64,000 bases of DNA from an uncultured Tenacibaculum sp. (lineage in GTDB: Bacteria; Bacteroidota; Bacteroidia; Flavobacteriales; Flavobacteriaceae), in contig CANMWK010000002.1 in the NCBI GenBank assembly GCA_947501615.1, forward strand, positions 421,868-485,867, read 5' to 3'. Within the stretch, counting starts at the first letter, position 1; every line of letters starts with the position of its first letter. Shown piece after piece: positions 29,554 through 37,550 of this stretch. The notes beneath the pieces are model-generated. The model did no database searches and was not told the origin of the DNA. It saw only the letters and a program-made list of their open reading frames with translations. The translations under genes were made by a program, and so were the position numbers.

Positions 29554-31050
29554 ATGAATAATTCAGCTACGAGAAGACAAGAGATCTACGATAAAATTAA
29601 AGAATCATCTAGAGATGAGTTCATTCTTTCTGAAATGAAACGTTTAGGTTTCTGGAAAGAGGGAAGTGTAGATTTTGAAAAGGTAAATACATTCTTAAAA
29701 GAAGAAAGAGAACTATCCGATAAGCTTCGAAAACTCACTAAGGAACAGCAAACATTAAGTGATCCCGATGCTTTTATAGCCAAAAAGCATGCAGAGCGAA
29801 AGAAACTTTCTAAAGAAAAGCAAAAGGAAACTAAACTCAAACGAGAGCAGTTACGAAAAGCAAAGGCTGAAAAATGGAAAAAGACAAAAGAGGAAGAGAT
29901 CATTTACTTAGGTAAAGGTTTTTCGCATCAGTTAAATGATAAAATTTCAGATAAAAGTAAGCTTCAAAATAATAATTTACCAGTTTATAATACTATAAAA
30001 GATGTAGCTGATGCTATGGGGATTTCAGTCAATGAACTCCGATTTTTGGCTTTTTCTAGAAAGAATTCAAAAATATCACATTACAAAAGATTTAAAGTAG
30101 CAAAGAAAACAGGTGGTTTTCGTTTGATTTCAGCACCAATGCCTCGCTTAAAAAAAGCGCAGCATTTTATTTTAGAAAATATTCTAAACAAAGTAAGTGT
30201 TCATGAAAAGGCGCATGGTTGTGTGCAGAAAAAATCTATAGTAAGTAACGCAACTTTACATGTAAATAAAGGAGTAGTCATAAATCAAGATTTACAAAAC
30301 TTTTTTCCTTCAGTAACATATAAGAGAATCAAAGGAATATATAAAGCTTTAGGATATTCTGAACAGTTATCAGTAGTTTTTGCCTTATTATGTTCTGAAC
30401 CAAAGGTGCTAGATGTAAGTTTACTTGGAGAAAATTATTATGCGCAACGAGGTGAGCGTTTTTTGCCTCAGGGATCTCCTTGTAGTCCTGCGATTACCAA
30501 TGTTTTATGTAGAAATCTAGATTTCAGATTAGATGGTTTAGCTAAAAAATATGGATTTACATATTCTCGCTATGTAGATGACATAACTTTCTCTGGAAAT
30601 GCGGAACAATTCCCTAAGATTACAGCGATTTTAAAATATTCAAAACGAATTATAAAAGAAGAAAATTTCACCCTACATCCAGATAAACTTCGAGTGATGA
30701 AAAGAAATCAGCGACAAGAGGTAACAGGAATTGTAGTGAATGAAAAAGTGAATATTAACAAAAAGTCTTTAAAACGATTTAGAGCATTGTTGTACCAAAT
30801 AGAAAATGAAGGTTTAGAAGGTAAAACATGGAATGGAGGAGCAAATGTTTTGGCAGAGATTGATGGTTTTGCAAATTATATTTATCAAGTAGATCAATTA
30901 AAAGGTAAAATTTATAAAGAGCGAGTTAAAAAGATTTTAGAGAAATACACATATAAAGAACAACATAAATTAAAGTTTGTTAAACAAGAAAATAGAGTTT
31001 CAAAAGGGAAAAGTATTTTTAAAAGAATACTATCAATTTTTAGAAAATAA
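29554..31050 (+). CDS. Retron reverse transcriptase
   Basis: 498 residues from the ATG at 29554; a TTG two codons earlier is possible but less likely. The RT core carries the retron hallmarks: NATLH (residues 232-236, the NAxxH motif), DLQNFFPS with Asp246, QGSPCSPAITN, the catalytic YVDD at 340-343 and VTG at 390-392. A highly charged helical N-terminal extension of about 140 residues precedes it, longer than in Ec86-type RTs. It would prime from the msr branching G and copy the msd into msDNA. Group II intron maturase domains are absent. Confidence 0.95.
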   Translation: MNNSATRRQEIYDKIKESSRDEFILSEMKRLGFWKEGSVDFEKVNTFLKEERELSDKLRKLTKEQQTLSDPDAFIAKKHAERKKLSKEKQKETKLKREQLRKAKAEKWKKTKEEEIIYLGKGFSHQLNDKISDKSKLQNNNLPVYNTIKDVADAMGISVNELRFLAFSRKNSKISHYKRFKVAKKTGGFRLISAPMPRLKKAQHFILENILNKVSVHEKAHGCVQKKSIVSNATLHVNKGVVINQDLQNFFPSVTYKRIKGIYKALGYSEQLSVVFALLCSEPKVLDVSLLGENYYAQRGERFLPQGSPCSPAITNVLCRNLDFRLDGLAKKYGFTYSRYVDDITFSGNAEQFPKITAILKYSKRIIKEENFTLHPDKLRVMKRNQRQEVTGIVVNEKVNINKKSLKRFRALLYQIENEGLEGKTWNGGANVLAEIDGFANYIYQVDQLKGKIYKERVKKILEKYTYKEQHKLKFVKQENRVSKGKSIFKRILSIFRK

Positions 31051-31055
31051 ATGAT

Positions 31056-31409
31056 TCAATCAATAAAATTATCTTGTATTCTAAAACAACGTTCATGGCC
31101 TAAAAATTTTGGGTTTCCCATTTCTTCCGACCAGAATCCATCTAAAATGTCTTTAGTAAGACATCGATATACTACAACACCTTTATATATAAAATTATCT
31201 TCACCTTTATACTGAAAATTAATTACTAAAATATTATCCTTAAAAAAACCAATTCCATTTTGTTCTTGCTCATTATTAATTAACCAATTGGCAACAATTC
31301 TTTTGTTTTCATCTACATGTAAAGACAAAATACCTTTATACTCCAATGTACTTTCATTCTGATTGGAACCGATAATGGAAAAATCTCCCTCTAAATCTTT
31401 AATATTCAT
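31056..31409 (-). CDS. Hypothetical protein, 117 aa
   Basis: Not recognised. The soluble, beta-rich sequence (STLEYKGILSLHVDENKRIV, NFQYKGEDNFIYKGVVVYRC) may form a small beta barrel. No signal peptide. It is convergent with the retron RT, with only five bases between the stop codons, and could be a passenger of the retron island or simply the flanking gene. A short GC hairpin (AGGGGATAAATCCCCT, 31462-31477) lies upstream of its start. Confidence 0.6.
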   Translation of the reverse strand: MNIKDLEGDFSIIGSNQNESTLEYKGILSLHVDENKRIVANWLINNEQEQNGIGFFKDNILVINFQYKGEDNFIYKGVVVYRCLTKDILDGFWSEEMGNPKFLGHERCFRIQDNFID

Positions 31410-31567
31410 ATGAAATAGCTTGTTGTTTGTGTAATGAAAACCTGAATCTTAATTTTTTAGCAGGGGATAAATCCCCTTTTACAGTATGAAAACTGTTATT
31501 TGTCGTTAACATATGTTAATGTATGGTAAAAAAAACTATATTTAACCGTAAACAAATATAATTTGAT

Positions 31568-31864
31568 ATGGTAGTTAATAAATATTGTTTCGTTTTATTT
31601 TTTATTATGATGGCTCCAATAGCTGTTGTAGGTCAAGATTTAGCTACAAAAGAAAAGGTAGTAACAACCAGAAATAATATTTCAGATACGATACGACCAG
31701 AATATGTTTTAAATGTAAAACTGAAAAAAGTTCCGAATAGTAAAAAAGTAGTGATTACTTCAATAAAGTATGAAAAAAGACAAACACCAATTTTTAAATT
31801 ATTATTGGCCCAAAAGGAAAAAATAAAAACATTAGAGAAGAAAAACAATACCTACCAACAGTAA
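31568..31864 (+). CDS. Small secreted basic protein
   Basis: 98 residues with an N-terminal signal sequence (hydrophobic FVLFFIMMAPIAVVG, cleavage before QD). The mature part contains PEYVLNVKLKKVPNSKKVV, resembling FVMNVSIKKGKLGKKHVS in the protein at 34031, and a lysine-rich C-terminus. It lacks the NGVEYIE and LRFRKKR boxes of its neighbours, so it is a distant or partial relative. Function unknown. Confidence 0.65.
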   Translation: MVVNKYCFVLFFIMMAPIAVVGQDLATKEKVVTTRNNISDTIRPEYVLNVKLKKVPNSKKVVITSIKYEKRQTPIFKLLLAQKEKIKTLEKKNNTYQQ

Positions 31865-31907
31865 TTACTTTTCTTTTGATAAGGGTGAATTAAAACCCTA
31901 AAAGAAT

Positions 31908-31915
31908 TATTTTTG
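31908..31915 (+). promoter_or_regulatory. TAnnTTTG promoter box abutting the next start codon
   Basis: TATTTTTG ends five bases before the ATG at 31921. With the usual distance to +1 the transcript would begin at or next to the start codon, implying a leaderless mRNA. Confidence 0.5.
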
Positions 31916-31920
31916 CGGCT

Positions 31921-32856
31921 ATGAAACAAACTACCAATACAATTTTAATGGTTCGTCCGATTGGTTTTAGGATGAATGAACAAACTGCAGTAAATAATTA
32001 TTATCAAAAAGTATTAGATAATGTTTTACCGTCTACAGTTAATGCTAAAGCTCAGAAAGAGTTTGATGATTATGTAGAAAAATTGCAAAGTTATGGTATA
32101 CATGTAATAGTGGTTTCTGATACTGATGATTCGGATACACCAGATTCTATCTTCCCTAATAATTGGATTTCTTTTCATCAAGATGGAACTGTTGCGTTAT
32201 ATCCCATGTTTGCTGAAAATAGACGATTAGAAAGGAGAGAAGATATATTAGAAATTCTTGAAAAAGAAGGATTTGTAATAGATAATGTTATTGATTATAC
32301 TTCAGCTGAAGAGGAACAAGTGTTTCTTGAAGGTACAGGAAGTTTATTATTAGATAGAGAGAATAGAAAAGCATATTGTGCATTATCACCAAGAGCAGAT
32401 GAGGAGTTGTTTATAGAGTTTTGCGAAGATTTTGAATACACACCAGTAGTTTTTACAGCGAATCAAACTGTGAATGGAGAAAGAAAAGCAATTTATCATA
32501 CTAATGTAATGATGTGTTTAGCAGAAACTTTTGCAGTAATCTGTTTGTCTTCTATTGATGATAAAAAAGAACGAAAAAATGTTATAAAACATTTAAAGGA
32601 AGATAAAAAAGAGGTGATAGACATTACTGAAGATCAGGTTAATAATTTTGCGGGAAACATGTTGCAGGTTAGAGGAAATAACGATGAGCGATTTTTAGTA
32701 ATGAGTCAAGCAGCATATGATTGCTTAACGAAAGATCAGACCAGCAAGATTGAGAAGCATTGCAAAATAATTTCAAGTTCTTTAGATGTAATTGAAGGCT
32801 GTGGAGGTGGAAGTGCCCGTTGCATGATGGCAGAAGTTTTTTTACCTAAAGAATAA
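31921..32856 (+). CDS. CtlX-like amidinotransferase-fold hydrolase
   Basis: A 311-residue member of the arginine-deiminase/amidinotransferase superfamily. It begins with the RPIGFRMNEQTAVNNYYQ block typical of the flavobacterial citrulline-utilisation (CtlX) group. Other landmarks are FPNNWISFHQDG, FLEGTGSLLLDRENRKAYCA, a His in AIYHTNVMMCLAE and catalytic Cys301 in GGGSARCMMAEVF. Substrate (citrulline or another guanidino/ureido compound) is inferred. Own promoter and terminator; a superfamily paralogue is at 12163. Confidence 0.85.
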   Translation: MKQTTNTILMVRPIGFRMNEQTAVNNYYQKVLDNVLPSTVNAKAQKEFDDYVEKLQSYGIHVIVVSDTDDSDTPDSIFPNNWISFHQDGTVALYPMFAENRRLERREDILEILEKEGFVIDNVIDYTSAEEEQVFLEGTGSLLLDRENRKAYCALSPRADEELFIEFCEDFEYTPVVFTANQTVNGERKAIYHTNVMMCLAETFAVICLSSIDDKKERKNVIKHLKEDKKEVIDITEDQVNNFAGNMLQVRGNNDERFLVMSQAAYDCLTKDQTSKIEKHCKIISSSLDVIEGCGGGSARCMMAEVFLPKE

Positions 32857-32914
32857 TAATAAAATATCTTACAATTCTGTTAAAGAGGTTTTTACCTATT
32901 ACAAATGAATTTTG

Positions 32915-32940
32915 AATCCGTTTTCTAACGGATTTTTTTG
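32915..32940 (+). terminator. Terminator after the CtlX-like gene
   Basis: AATCCGT 32915-32921 pairs with ACGGATT 32928-32934, followed by TTTTT. Confidence 0.85.
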
Positions 32941-33012
32941 TTGCTAAACATTCTTAATTGTGACTTTTTAATAAAAAGAGTGTCTTAATAGTGTAATTAA
33001 AATTTATAAACT

Positions 33013-33360
33013 ATGACTTTTAAAATAAAATTAATATCAGTTTTAATGTTTTCTATATGTATTGGAATAGGGACTTTAGCTGCTCAAAAAGTTGTAGTGA
33101 AAAATGGAGTAGAATATATTGAGAATGAAGATGCAGTTGAAGATTTAAATTCAATTAAGGCTCCAAGTAATGCTTTAGCTACTAAAGTAAAGAAACAAAA
33201 AAGTAAAAAAGTAGAGAAGACTGCTGTTATTAGTGGTATAAAAAAAGTAAATCAAAAAAGAAGATTATTACGATTTAGAAAGAAAAGAAAAAATAATCCA
33301 AATAAATGTTATAAGGATACTAAGAGTCTATGTCAATCAATAGAAAAGAAGAGGAAATAA
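33013..33360 (+). CDS. Small secreted basic protein, NGVEYIE family (member 1)
   Basis: 115 residues: a signal peptide (LISVLMFSICIGIGTLAAQ), then the shared box VVVKNGVEYIENEDAVEDLN with SIKAP, a Lys-rich linker, then LRFRKKRK and a C-terminal Cys pair in NKCYKDTKSLC. The same boxes occur in the proteins at 33520 and 34525. It is probably exported to periplasm or surface with a disulfide-closed tail. Function unknown. It has its own terminator. Confidence 0.8.
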   Translation: MTFKIKLISVLMFSICIGIGTLAAQKVVVKNGVEYIENEDAVEDLNSIKAPSNALATKVKKQKSKKVEKTAVISGIKKVNQKRRLLRFRKKRKNNPNKCYKDTKSLCQSIEKKRK

Positions 33361-33370
33361 ATAAAGATAG

Positions 33371-33400
33371 AAAGGACTTATTTTTAGTCCTTTTTATTTT
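33371..33400 (+). terminator. Terminator after family member 1
   Basis: Stem AAAGGACT 33371-33378 / AGTCCTTT 33386-33393, then a T-rich tail. Confidence 0.85.
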
Positions 33401-33519
33401 TTGAAAATACAAACAGTGTGATTTTACCATTCATCGATGAAACTATTCGTTTTGTCGATAATACTTTCTTTGTAGGCGTTTTTTTTGTAAATTAGTATTC
33501 GTCCCCAAATTAATGAATT

Positions 33520-33867
33520 ATGTATACTAAATATCCCCTGTTGTTAGTAGTACTATCAGTACTGCTATTTGTAAATTCTGAGAAAAGTTTTGCGCAAAAA
33601 AAAGTAGTAGCAAAGCACGGTGTTGAATATCTAGAAGACGTCGATGATGAAGGAGGTTTAAATTCCATAACAATTCCTGCTAAAACTACAAAAGCGAAGA
33701 AAAAAACTAAAAAAAAGCCTAAGAAGGCGTTAAGCAAAGAGGCTTTAGCAATTAAAAAACTTCAACAATTAGATAAAAAAAGAAAGAAACTAAGGTTTAG
33801 GAATAAAAGAACAAAATGTTTAAAAGATGTAAAAAAACAACAATGTGATTCTAAACCAAAGAAATAA
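33520..33867 (+). CDS. Small secreted basic protein, NGVEYIE family (member 2)
   Basis: 115 residues with signal peptide LLLVVLSVLLFVNSEKSFAQ, then VVAKHGVEYLEDVDDEGGLN with SITIP. A very Lys-rich middle (KKKTKKKPKKALSKEA) leads to KKLRFRNKRTKCLKDVKKQQC. It aligns box for box with the members at 33013 and 34525 but with low identity between boxes, suggesting old duplication. Function unknown. Confidence 0.8.
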   Translation: MYTKYPLLLVVLSVLLFVNSEKSFAQKKVVAKHGVEYLEDVDDEGGLNSITIPAKTTKAKKKTKKKPKKALSKEALAIKKLQQLDKKRKKLRFRNKRTKCLKDVKKQQCDSKPKK

Positions 33868-33874
33868 TAAAATC

Positions 33875-33900
33875 AAAGCTACCAGAAGGTAGCTTTTTTT
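33875..33900 (+). terminator. Terminator after family member 2
   Basis: Nine-bp stem AAAGCTACC 33875-33883 / GGTAGCTTT 33888-33896 followed by T residues. Confidence 0.9.
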
Positions 33901-34030
33901 ATGCCTACATTTTGTAGAAAGATTAGAAATAGCCTTTAGTCGATATAAAACAATAAATTCATCGATCTTAATATAAGTTAATTGATAGTAAAAACTACAT
34001 TTAAGTATGTGAAACACTAAATCAAATAAA

Positions 34031-34309
34031 ATGAAAAGAAAGTTGGATTTTAGAATACTAATGTTAATTTTAGTTTTAGGGACATTTGTAATCAATGCTC
34101 AGGAGGCAATAGCACAAAAAGACTTAGTATATTCAAAAGAGCAAAAGAAAGAACGTATACATAAAAGTTCAAAACCTTCTTTTGTAATGAATGTAAGCAT
34201 AAAAAAAGGAAAATTAGGTAAAAAGCACGTTTCAGCAAAAATAGAAAAGATCTATAATAAGAAGAATCAAGAAAATATATTAAGATTCAGAAAAAAGAGA
34301 AAAAAATAA
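34031..34309 (+). CDS. Small secreted basic protein, divergent family member
   Basis: 92 residues with signal peptide RILMLILVLGTFVINAQ. It shares the C-terminal LRFRKKRK box with the NGVEYIE proteins but lacks the NGVEYIE box and the Cys pair. Its middle part (PSFVMNVSIKKGKLGKKHVS) resembles the protein at 31568, linking the two subgroups. Function unknown; its own terminator follows. Confidence 0.75.
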   Translation: MKRKLDFRILMLILVLGTFVINAQEAIAQKDLVYSKEQKKERIHKSSKPSFVMNVSIKKGKLGKKHVSAKIEKIYNKKNQENILRFRKKRKK

Positions 34310-34341
34310 GAGAGTAATACTAAATAGCGTCATAAAATTTC

Positions 34342-34370
34342 AAAAAAACCACCTTTATGGTGGTTTTTTT
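34342..34370 (+). terminator. Terminator after divergent family member
   Basis: AAACCACC 34346-34353 / GGTGGTTT 34359-34366 with flanking A-run and T-run; likely bidirectional in form. Confidence 0.9.
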
Positions 34371-34524
34371 ATTATGCTGTAGTAATTGATTTTATTGAGT
34401 TTTGAGAATTAACATAAGAAAAACTTATTGTTTTTTGTAAAGACATTGGAAATTGTGAGACTATTATTATAAGCATGCTGATTTAAAATAATTAGAATTA
34501 AAAACCAGATAAAAATTAATTATT

Positions 34525-34857
34525 ATGAACTCAAAAATTAAAAATATACTTATTCCCCTGTCGGTAGTATTAGTTTTAGGTATTCAGCAAATAACAGCAC
34601 AAAAAATAACTAAAAGTAATGGAGTAGAATACATTGAAGAGCATACTACAAATGATTTAAGTTCAATCAAAATGCCTCAAACTAAGGTTAAATTAAAAAA
34701 GACCATTAAAAATAAAAAAGTAAATAAAAATATTAAAACTATAGCAGACCTAGAAAGAGTAGTGCAAAGGAGAAAGCGATTACGTTATAGAAATAAAAGA
34801 AGGTCAGACAATAAATGTTACAGTCACACAGATGAAACATGTACTACGAAAGAATAA
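34525..34857 (+). CDS. Small secreted basic protein, NGVEYIE family (member 3)
   Basis: 110 residues: signal peptide (ILIPLSVVLVLGIQQITAQ), KSNGVEYIEEHTTNDLSSIK, Lys-rich linker, KRLRYRNKRR and the Cys pair in NKCYSHTDETC. Clear paralogue of the proteins at 33013 and 33520. Convergent with the phosphatase gene at 34888, sharing a bidirectional terminator. Function unknown. Confidence 0.8.
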   Translation: MNSKIKNILIPLSVVLVLGIQQITAQKITKSNGVEYIEEHTTNDLSSIKMPQTKVKLKKTIKNKKVNKNIKTIADLERVVQRRKRLRYRNKRRSDNKCYSHTDETCTTKE

Positions 34858-34890
34858 AAAAGAGCACCCTTGGGTACTCTTTTTTTTTTA
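34857..34890. terminator. Bidirectional terminator
   Basis: AGAGCACCC 34861-34869 pairs with GGGTACTCT 34872-34880 (one mismatch). A-run on the left and T-run on the right serve both the plus-strand gene ending at 34857 and the minus-strand gene ending at 34888. Confidence 0.8.
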
Positions 34891-36546
34891 ATTTTCTAAA
34901 GCATTACTAATAATCTTTCCAGTAGCACCATTAGGGAACTCTATTTTTAAAAGATTGGCAATTGTAGGAGCTATGTCAATAATTTCACAATACTGTTTTG
35001 AATTACCTTGTTGAATACCATTTCCATAAAATATAATAGGAACATGAGTGTCGTAGGAGTAACCAGAACCATGAGTTGATCCTTTCTTTGGATAAATAAT
35101 AGTTGAAGGATTTGGAATTAATAACACGTCTCCAGAGAACTTTTGATTATATCCATTTTGCAAATGCCTTAAAATACCAGTATCAAATTCTGTGTTTTGT
35201 AATGTTGTTGCGGTAACAGATTTGTAAATTCCTTTGTAATTAATAATGTTTTCACTAATAACATTTGCCACCTCCTTAACGGTCATTTTTTTCTTTTCAA
35301 TATTCTCCTTATTTAAGAAAATTTGAAAATTTGAAATGTTTTCAATAAAATCTTCGGAGTTAAAATATTTTTTAGTAATGTCATTTACATATGCTAAGAG
35401 TTTCATGCCACTTAAATAATTGGCTGGAATTTTAACTGATTTTAAATAGTTAGGCACTTGAACAGCAGCATGGTCTGCTGTTAAGAAAACAGTATAATTG
35501 TTTTGTCCAACCTGTTGATCTAAGAATACTAAAAAACGTTCAAGTTCTTTGTCAAATCTAAGATAAGTATCTTCTATTTCTTTAGAATCCACTCCAAATT
35601 GATGTCCTACATAATCTGTTGAAGAATAGCTGATGGCTAAAAAATCAGTATCAGACCCTTGTCCTAAATTTTCGCCAATTATTGCAGCTTCAGCAAAATC
35701 AGTAGTTATAGAATTACCTGCAGGAATAGCTTTAATAATGCTATAGTTATTGTTTTTGCTTCTTAAATTTGGAATATCATGAGGAAAAATAGGACGATCT
35801 TCTCCTTTAAAAGTATTTTCAAAATTATTATCATCCGCAATACTTTCGGTGTAAGTTTTTATATCATACAATGTTTCCCATGGCTGTTTTAAATATTCAT
35901 CAGCTTTACCTGAGCTGTTAAAATCGACAACCCACTTTGGCAAGGCATTCATATAAAAAGAAGAACTAATCCATTCACCTTTGCTTCCACCATCAAACCA
36001 ATATGCTGCGTTGGCAGTATGACCAGCAGGTAAAATAGCCGATCTATCTTTAATACCAATACCTATAGTTTTTCCTCTCATATTTTGAGCTAACTTCAAC
36101 TGATCTGTTATTGTAGTGGTTAACATTCTATAAGGAGATTTATTTCCCCCTTTACCATCATTTCCAATGGTTTTGTAATTGTTGTCATCAACACAATAAA
36201 TTGATTTTTTTTCAAATTTATCATACCAGTTATTACCTATAATTCCATGGTTATTAGGAGTTGTTCCAGTGTAAACAGAGGTGTGTCCAACAGCAGTATA
36301 AGTAGGGATATAATTGAAATGAGCATTTTCTAAAGAAAATCCATTTTTGAGTAGTCGTTTAAAACCACCTTGACCATATTTACTTTCGAAACGAGTCAGA
36401 TAATCGTATCGCATTTGATCTACAATAATACCAACGACTAGTTTAGGTTTGCCTGATTTTTGGTTTTTCTTATTTGTATTTGTTGTACAACTTAGAAAAG
36501 AAAAAAACACTAAAGAAAATAGCGCATATTTAATATAAGACATCAT
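34888..36546 (-). CDS. PafA-type alkaline phosphatase lipoprotein
   Basis: 552 residues of the alkaline-phosphatase superfamily, close to the calcium/zinc-dependent, phosphate-insensitive PafA group of Flavobacteria. Features: lipobox FFSFLSCTT, metal ligand region VGIIVDQMRYDYL, nucleophile region PTYTAVGHTSVYTG, NNHGIIGN, the Lys/Arg pair in GIGIKDRSAILPAGH, and metal ligands in DYVGHQFG and FLTADHAAV, ending with the GSTHGSGYSYD region. It likely frees phosphate from monoesters outside the cytoplasm. Minus strand, single gene. Confidence 0.88.
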   Translation of the reverse strand: MMSYIKYALFSLVFFSFLSCTTNTNKKNQKSGKPKLVVGIIVDQMRYDYLTRFESKYGQGGFKRLLKNGFSLENAHFNYIPTYTAVGHTSVYTGTTPNNHGIIGNNWYDKFEKKSIYCVDDNNYKTIGNDGKGGNKSPYRMLTTTITDQLKLAQNMRGKTIGIGIKDRSAILPAGHTANAAYWFDGGSKGEWISSSFYMNALPKWVVDFNSSGKADEYLKQPWETLYDIKTYTESIADDNNFENTFKGEDRPIFPHDIPNLRSKNNNYSIIKAIPAGNSITTDFAEAAIIGENLGQGSDTDFLAISYSSTDYVGHQFGVDSKEIEDTYLRFDKELERFLVFLDQQVGQNNYTVFLTADHAAVQVPNYLKSVKIPANYLSGMKLLAYVNDITKKYFNSEDFIENISNFQIFLNKENIEKKKMTVKEVANVISENIINYKGIYKSVTATTLQNTEFDTGILRHLQNGYNQKFSGDVLLIPNPSTIIYPKKGSTHGSGYSYDTHVPIIFYGNGIQQGNSKQYCEIIDIAPTIANLLKIEFPNGATGKIISNALEN

Positions 36547-36808
36547 GTGAAAATTTAGGGTTTAAAATTAAATAAAACAAGGCAAAAAATAATTTTAAAT
36601 GCTTATAATAATGTTTTTTTAACTTAACAGTACTTTGATTTTTTTTAAATATGTGAAATTCCTAGCGTTACTGTTACTAACAAATAATAAAATTTTCAAG
36701 AAATTGTTCTAAATTTCTTTTAGAAATATAAGTAACAAGAGTTCTTAAGATGGTATAATTTATTCAAGTGAATATTCTTTAGTACATTAGCAGAATAAAA
36801 AAAATTAG

Positions 36809-37549
36809 ATGAATTATATCGAGCATATCGGTAAGTATTTTATGATGCTTGGTCAGGTTTTTAAAGCACCGCAGAAATTTAGAGTTTTTTGGGAAGCTCT
36901 CTTTAGGGAAATAGAAGAATTAGGGTTAAAATCGATAGGGATAATAGCCTTTATTTCATTTTTTATAGGTGGAGTAATTGCTTTACAAACTGCTTTAAAT
37001 ATTAGTGACCCTTTAATACCAAAAATGCTTATTGGTTTTGCAACAAAAAGATCTGTTATACTAGAGTTTGCTCCTACATTTTGTTCGATAATTTTAGCGG
37101 GTAAAGTGGGGTCATACATTACTTCTAGTTTAGGAACCATGCGAGTAACAGAACAAATTGATGCTCTTGAAATTATGGGGGTTAATTCATTAAATTACTT
37201 AATACTACCGAAATTACTAGCTACAGTTTTCTTTTATCCATTTCTAGTGATTCTAGGAATGTTCTTAGCCATTTTTGGTGGTTGGGTAGCTGGTATTGCT
37301 ACAGGTATGTTTTCTGAAGCAGATTATATCGCCGGAATTCAATATGATTTCGATAGATACTTAATTGTATATGCATTAATAAAGACTTTAGTATTTGCTT
37401 TTATCATAGCTACAGTTCCGTCTTATCATGGGTATTATGTAAAAGGAGGATCTTTAGAAGTTGGAAAAGCAAGTACACAATCTGTAGTATGGACAATTGT
37501 TGTGATTGTTGTTTCAAATTATTTTTTAACTCAAATGTTACTTACTTAA
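36809..37549 (+). CDS. mlaE: MlaE-type ABC transporter permease
   Basis: 246 residues with 5-6 hydrophobic segments and the MlaE/Ttg2B core: IIAFISFFIGGVIALQTAL, then EFAPTFCSIILAGKVGSYIT and LGTMRVTEQIDALEIMGVN. It partners the ATPase one base downstream to move phospholipids between the membranes. The substrate-binding MCE protein (mlaD) is not adjacent in this window. Confidence 0.92.
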   Translation: MNYIEHIGKYFMMLGQVFKAPQKFRVFWEALFREIEELGLKSIGIIAFISFFIGGVIALQTALNISDPLIPKMLIGFATKRSVILEFAPTFCSIILAGKVGSYITSSLGTMRVTEQIDALEIMGVNSLNYLILPKLLATVFFYPFLVILGMFLAIFGGWVAGIATGMFSEADYIAGIQYDFDRYLIVYALIKTLVFAFIIATVPSYHGYYVKGGSLEVGKASTQSVVWTIVVIVVSNYFLTQMLLT

Positions 37550-37550
37550 T

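Noticed and set aside
29554..31050. Group II intron or DGR reverse transcriptase
   Set aside because: No maturase or HNH domain and no intron domain V/VI or template/variable repeat pair seen. NAxxH and VTG motifs and the adjacent msr-msd RNA favour a retron.
31462..31477. GC hairpin AGGGGATAAATCCCCT as terminator
   Set aside because: It lies about 410 bases after the RT stop with an opposing gene between, and on the minus strand it is upstream of a start codon; kept only as a note.
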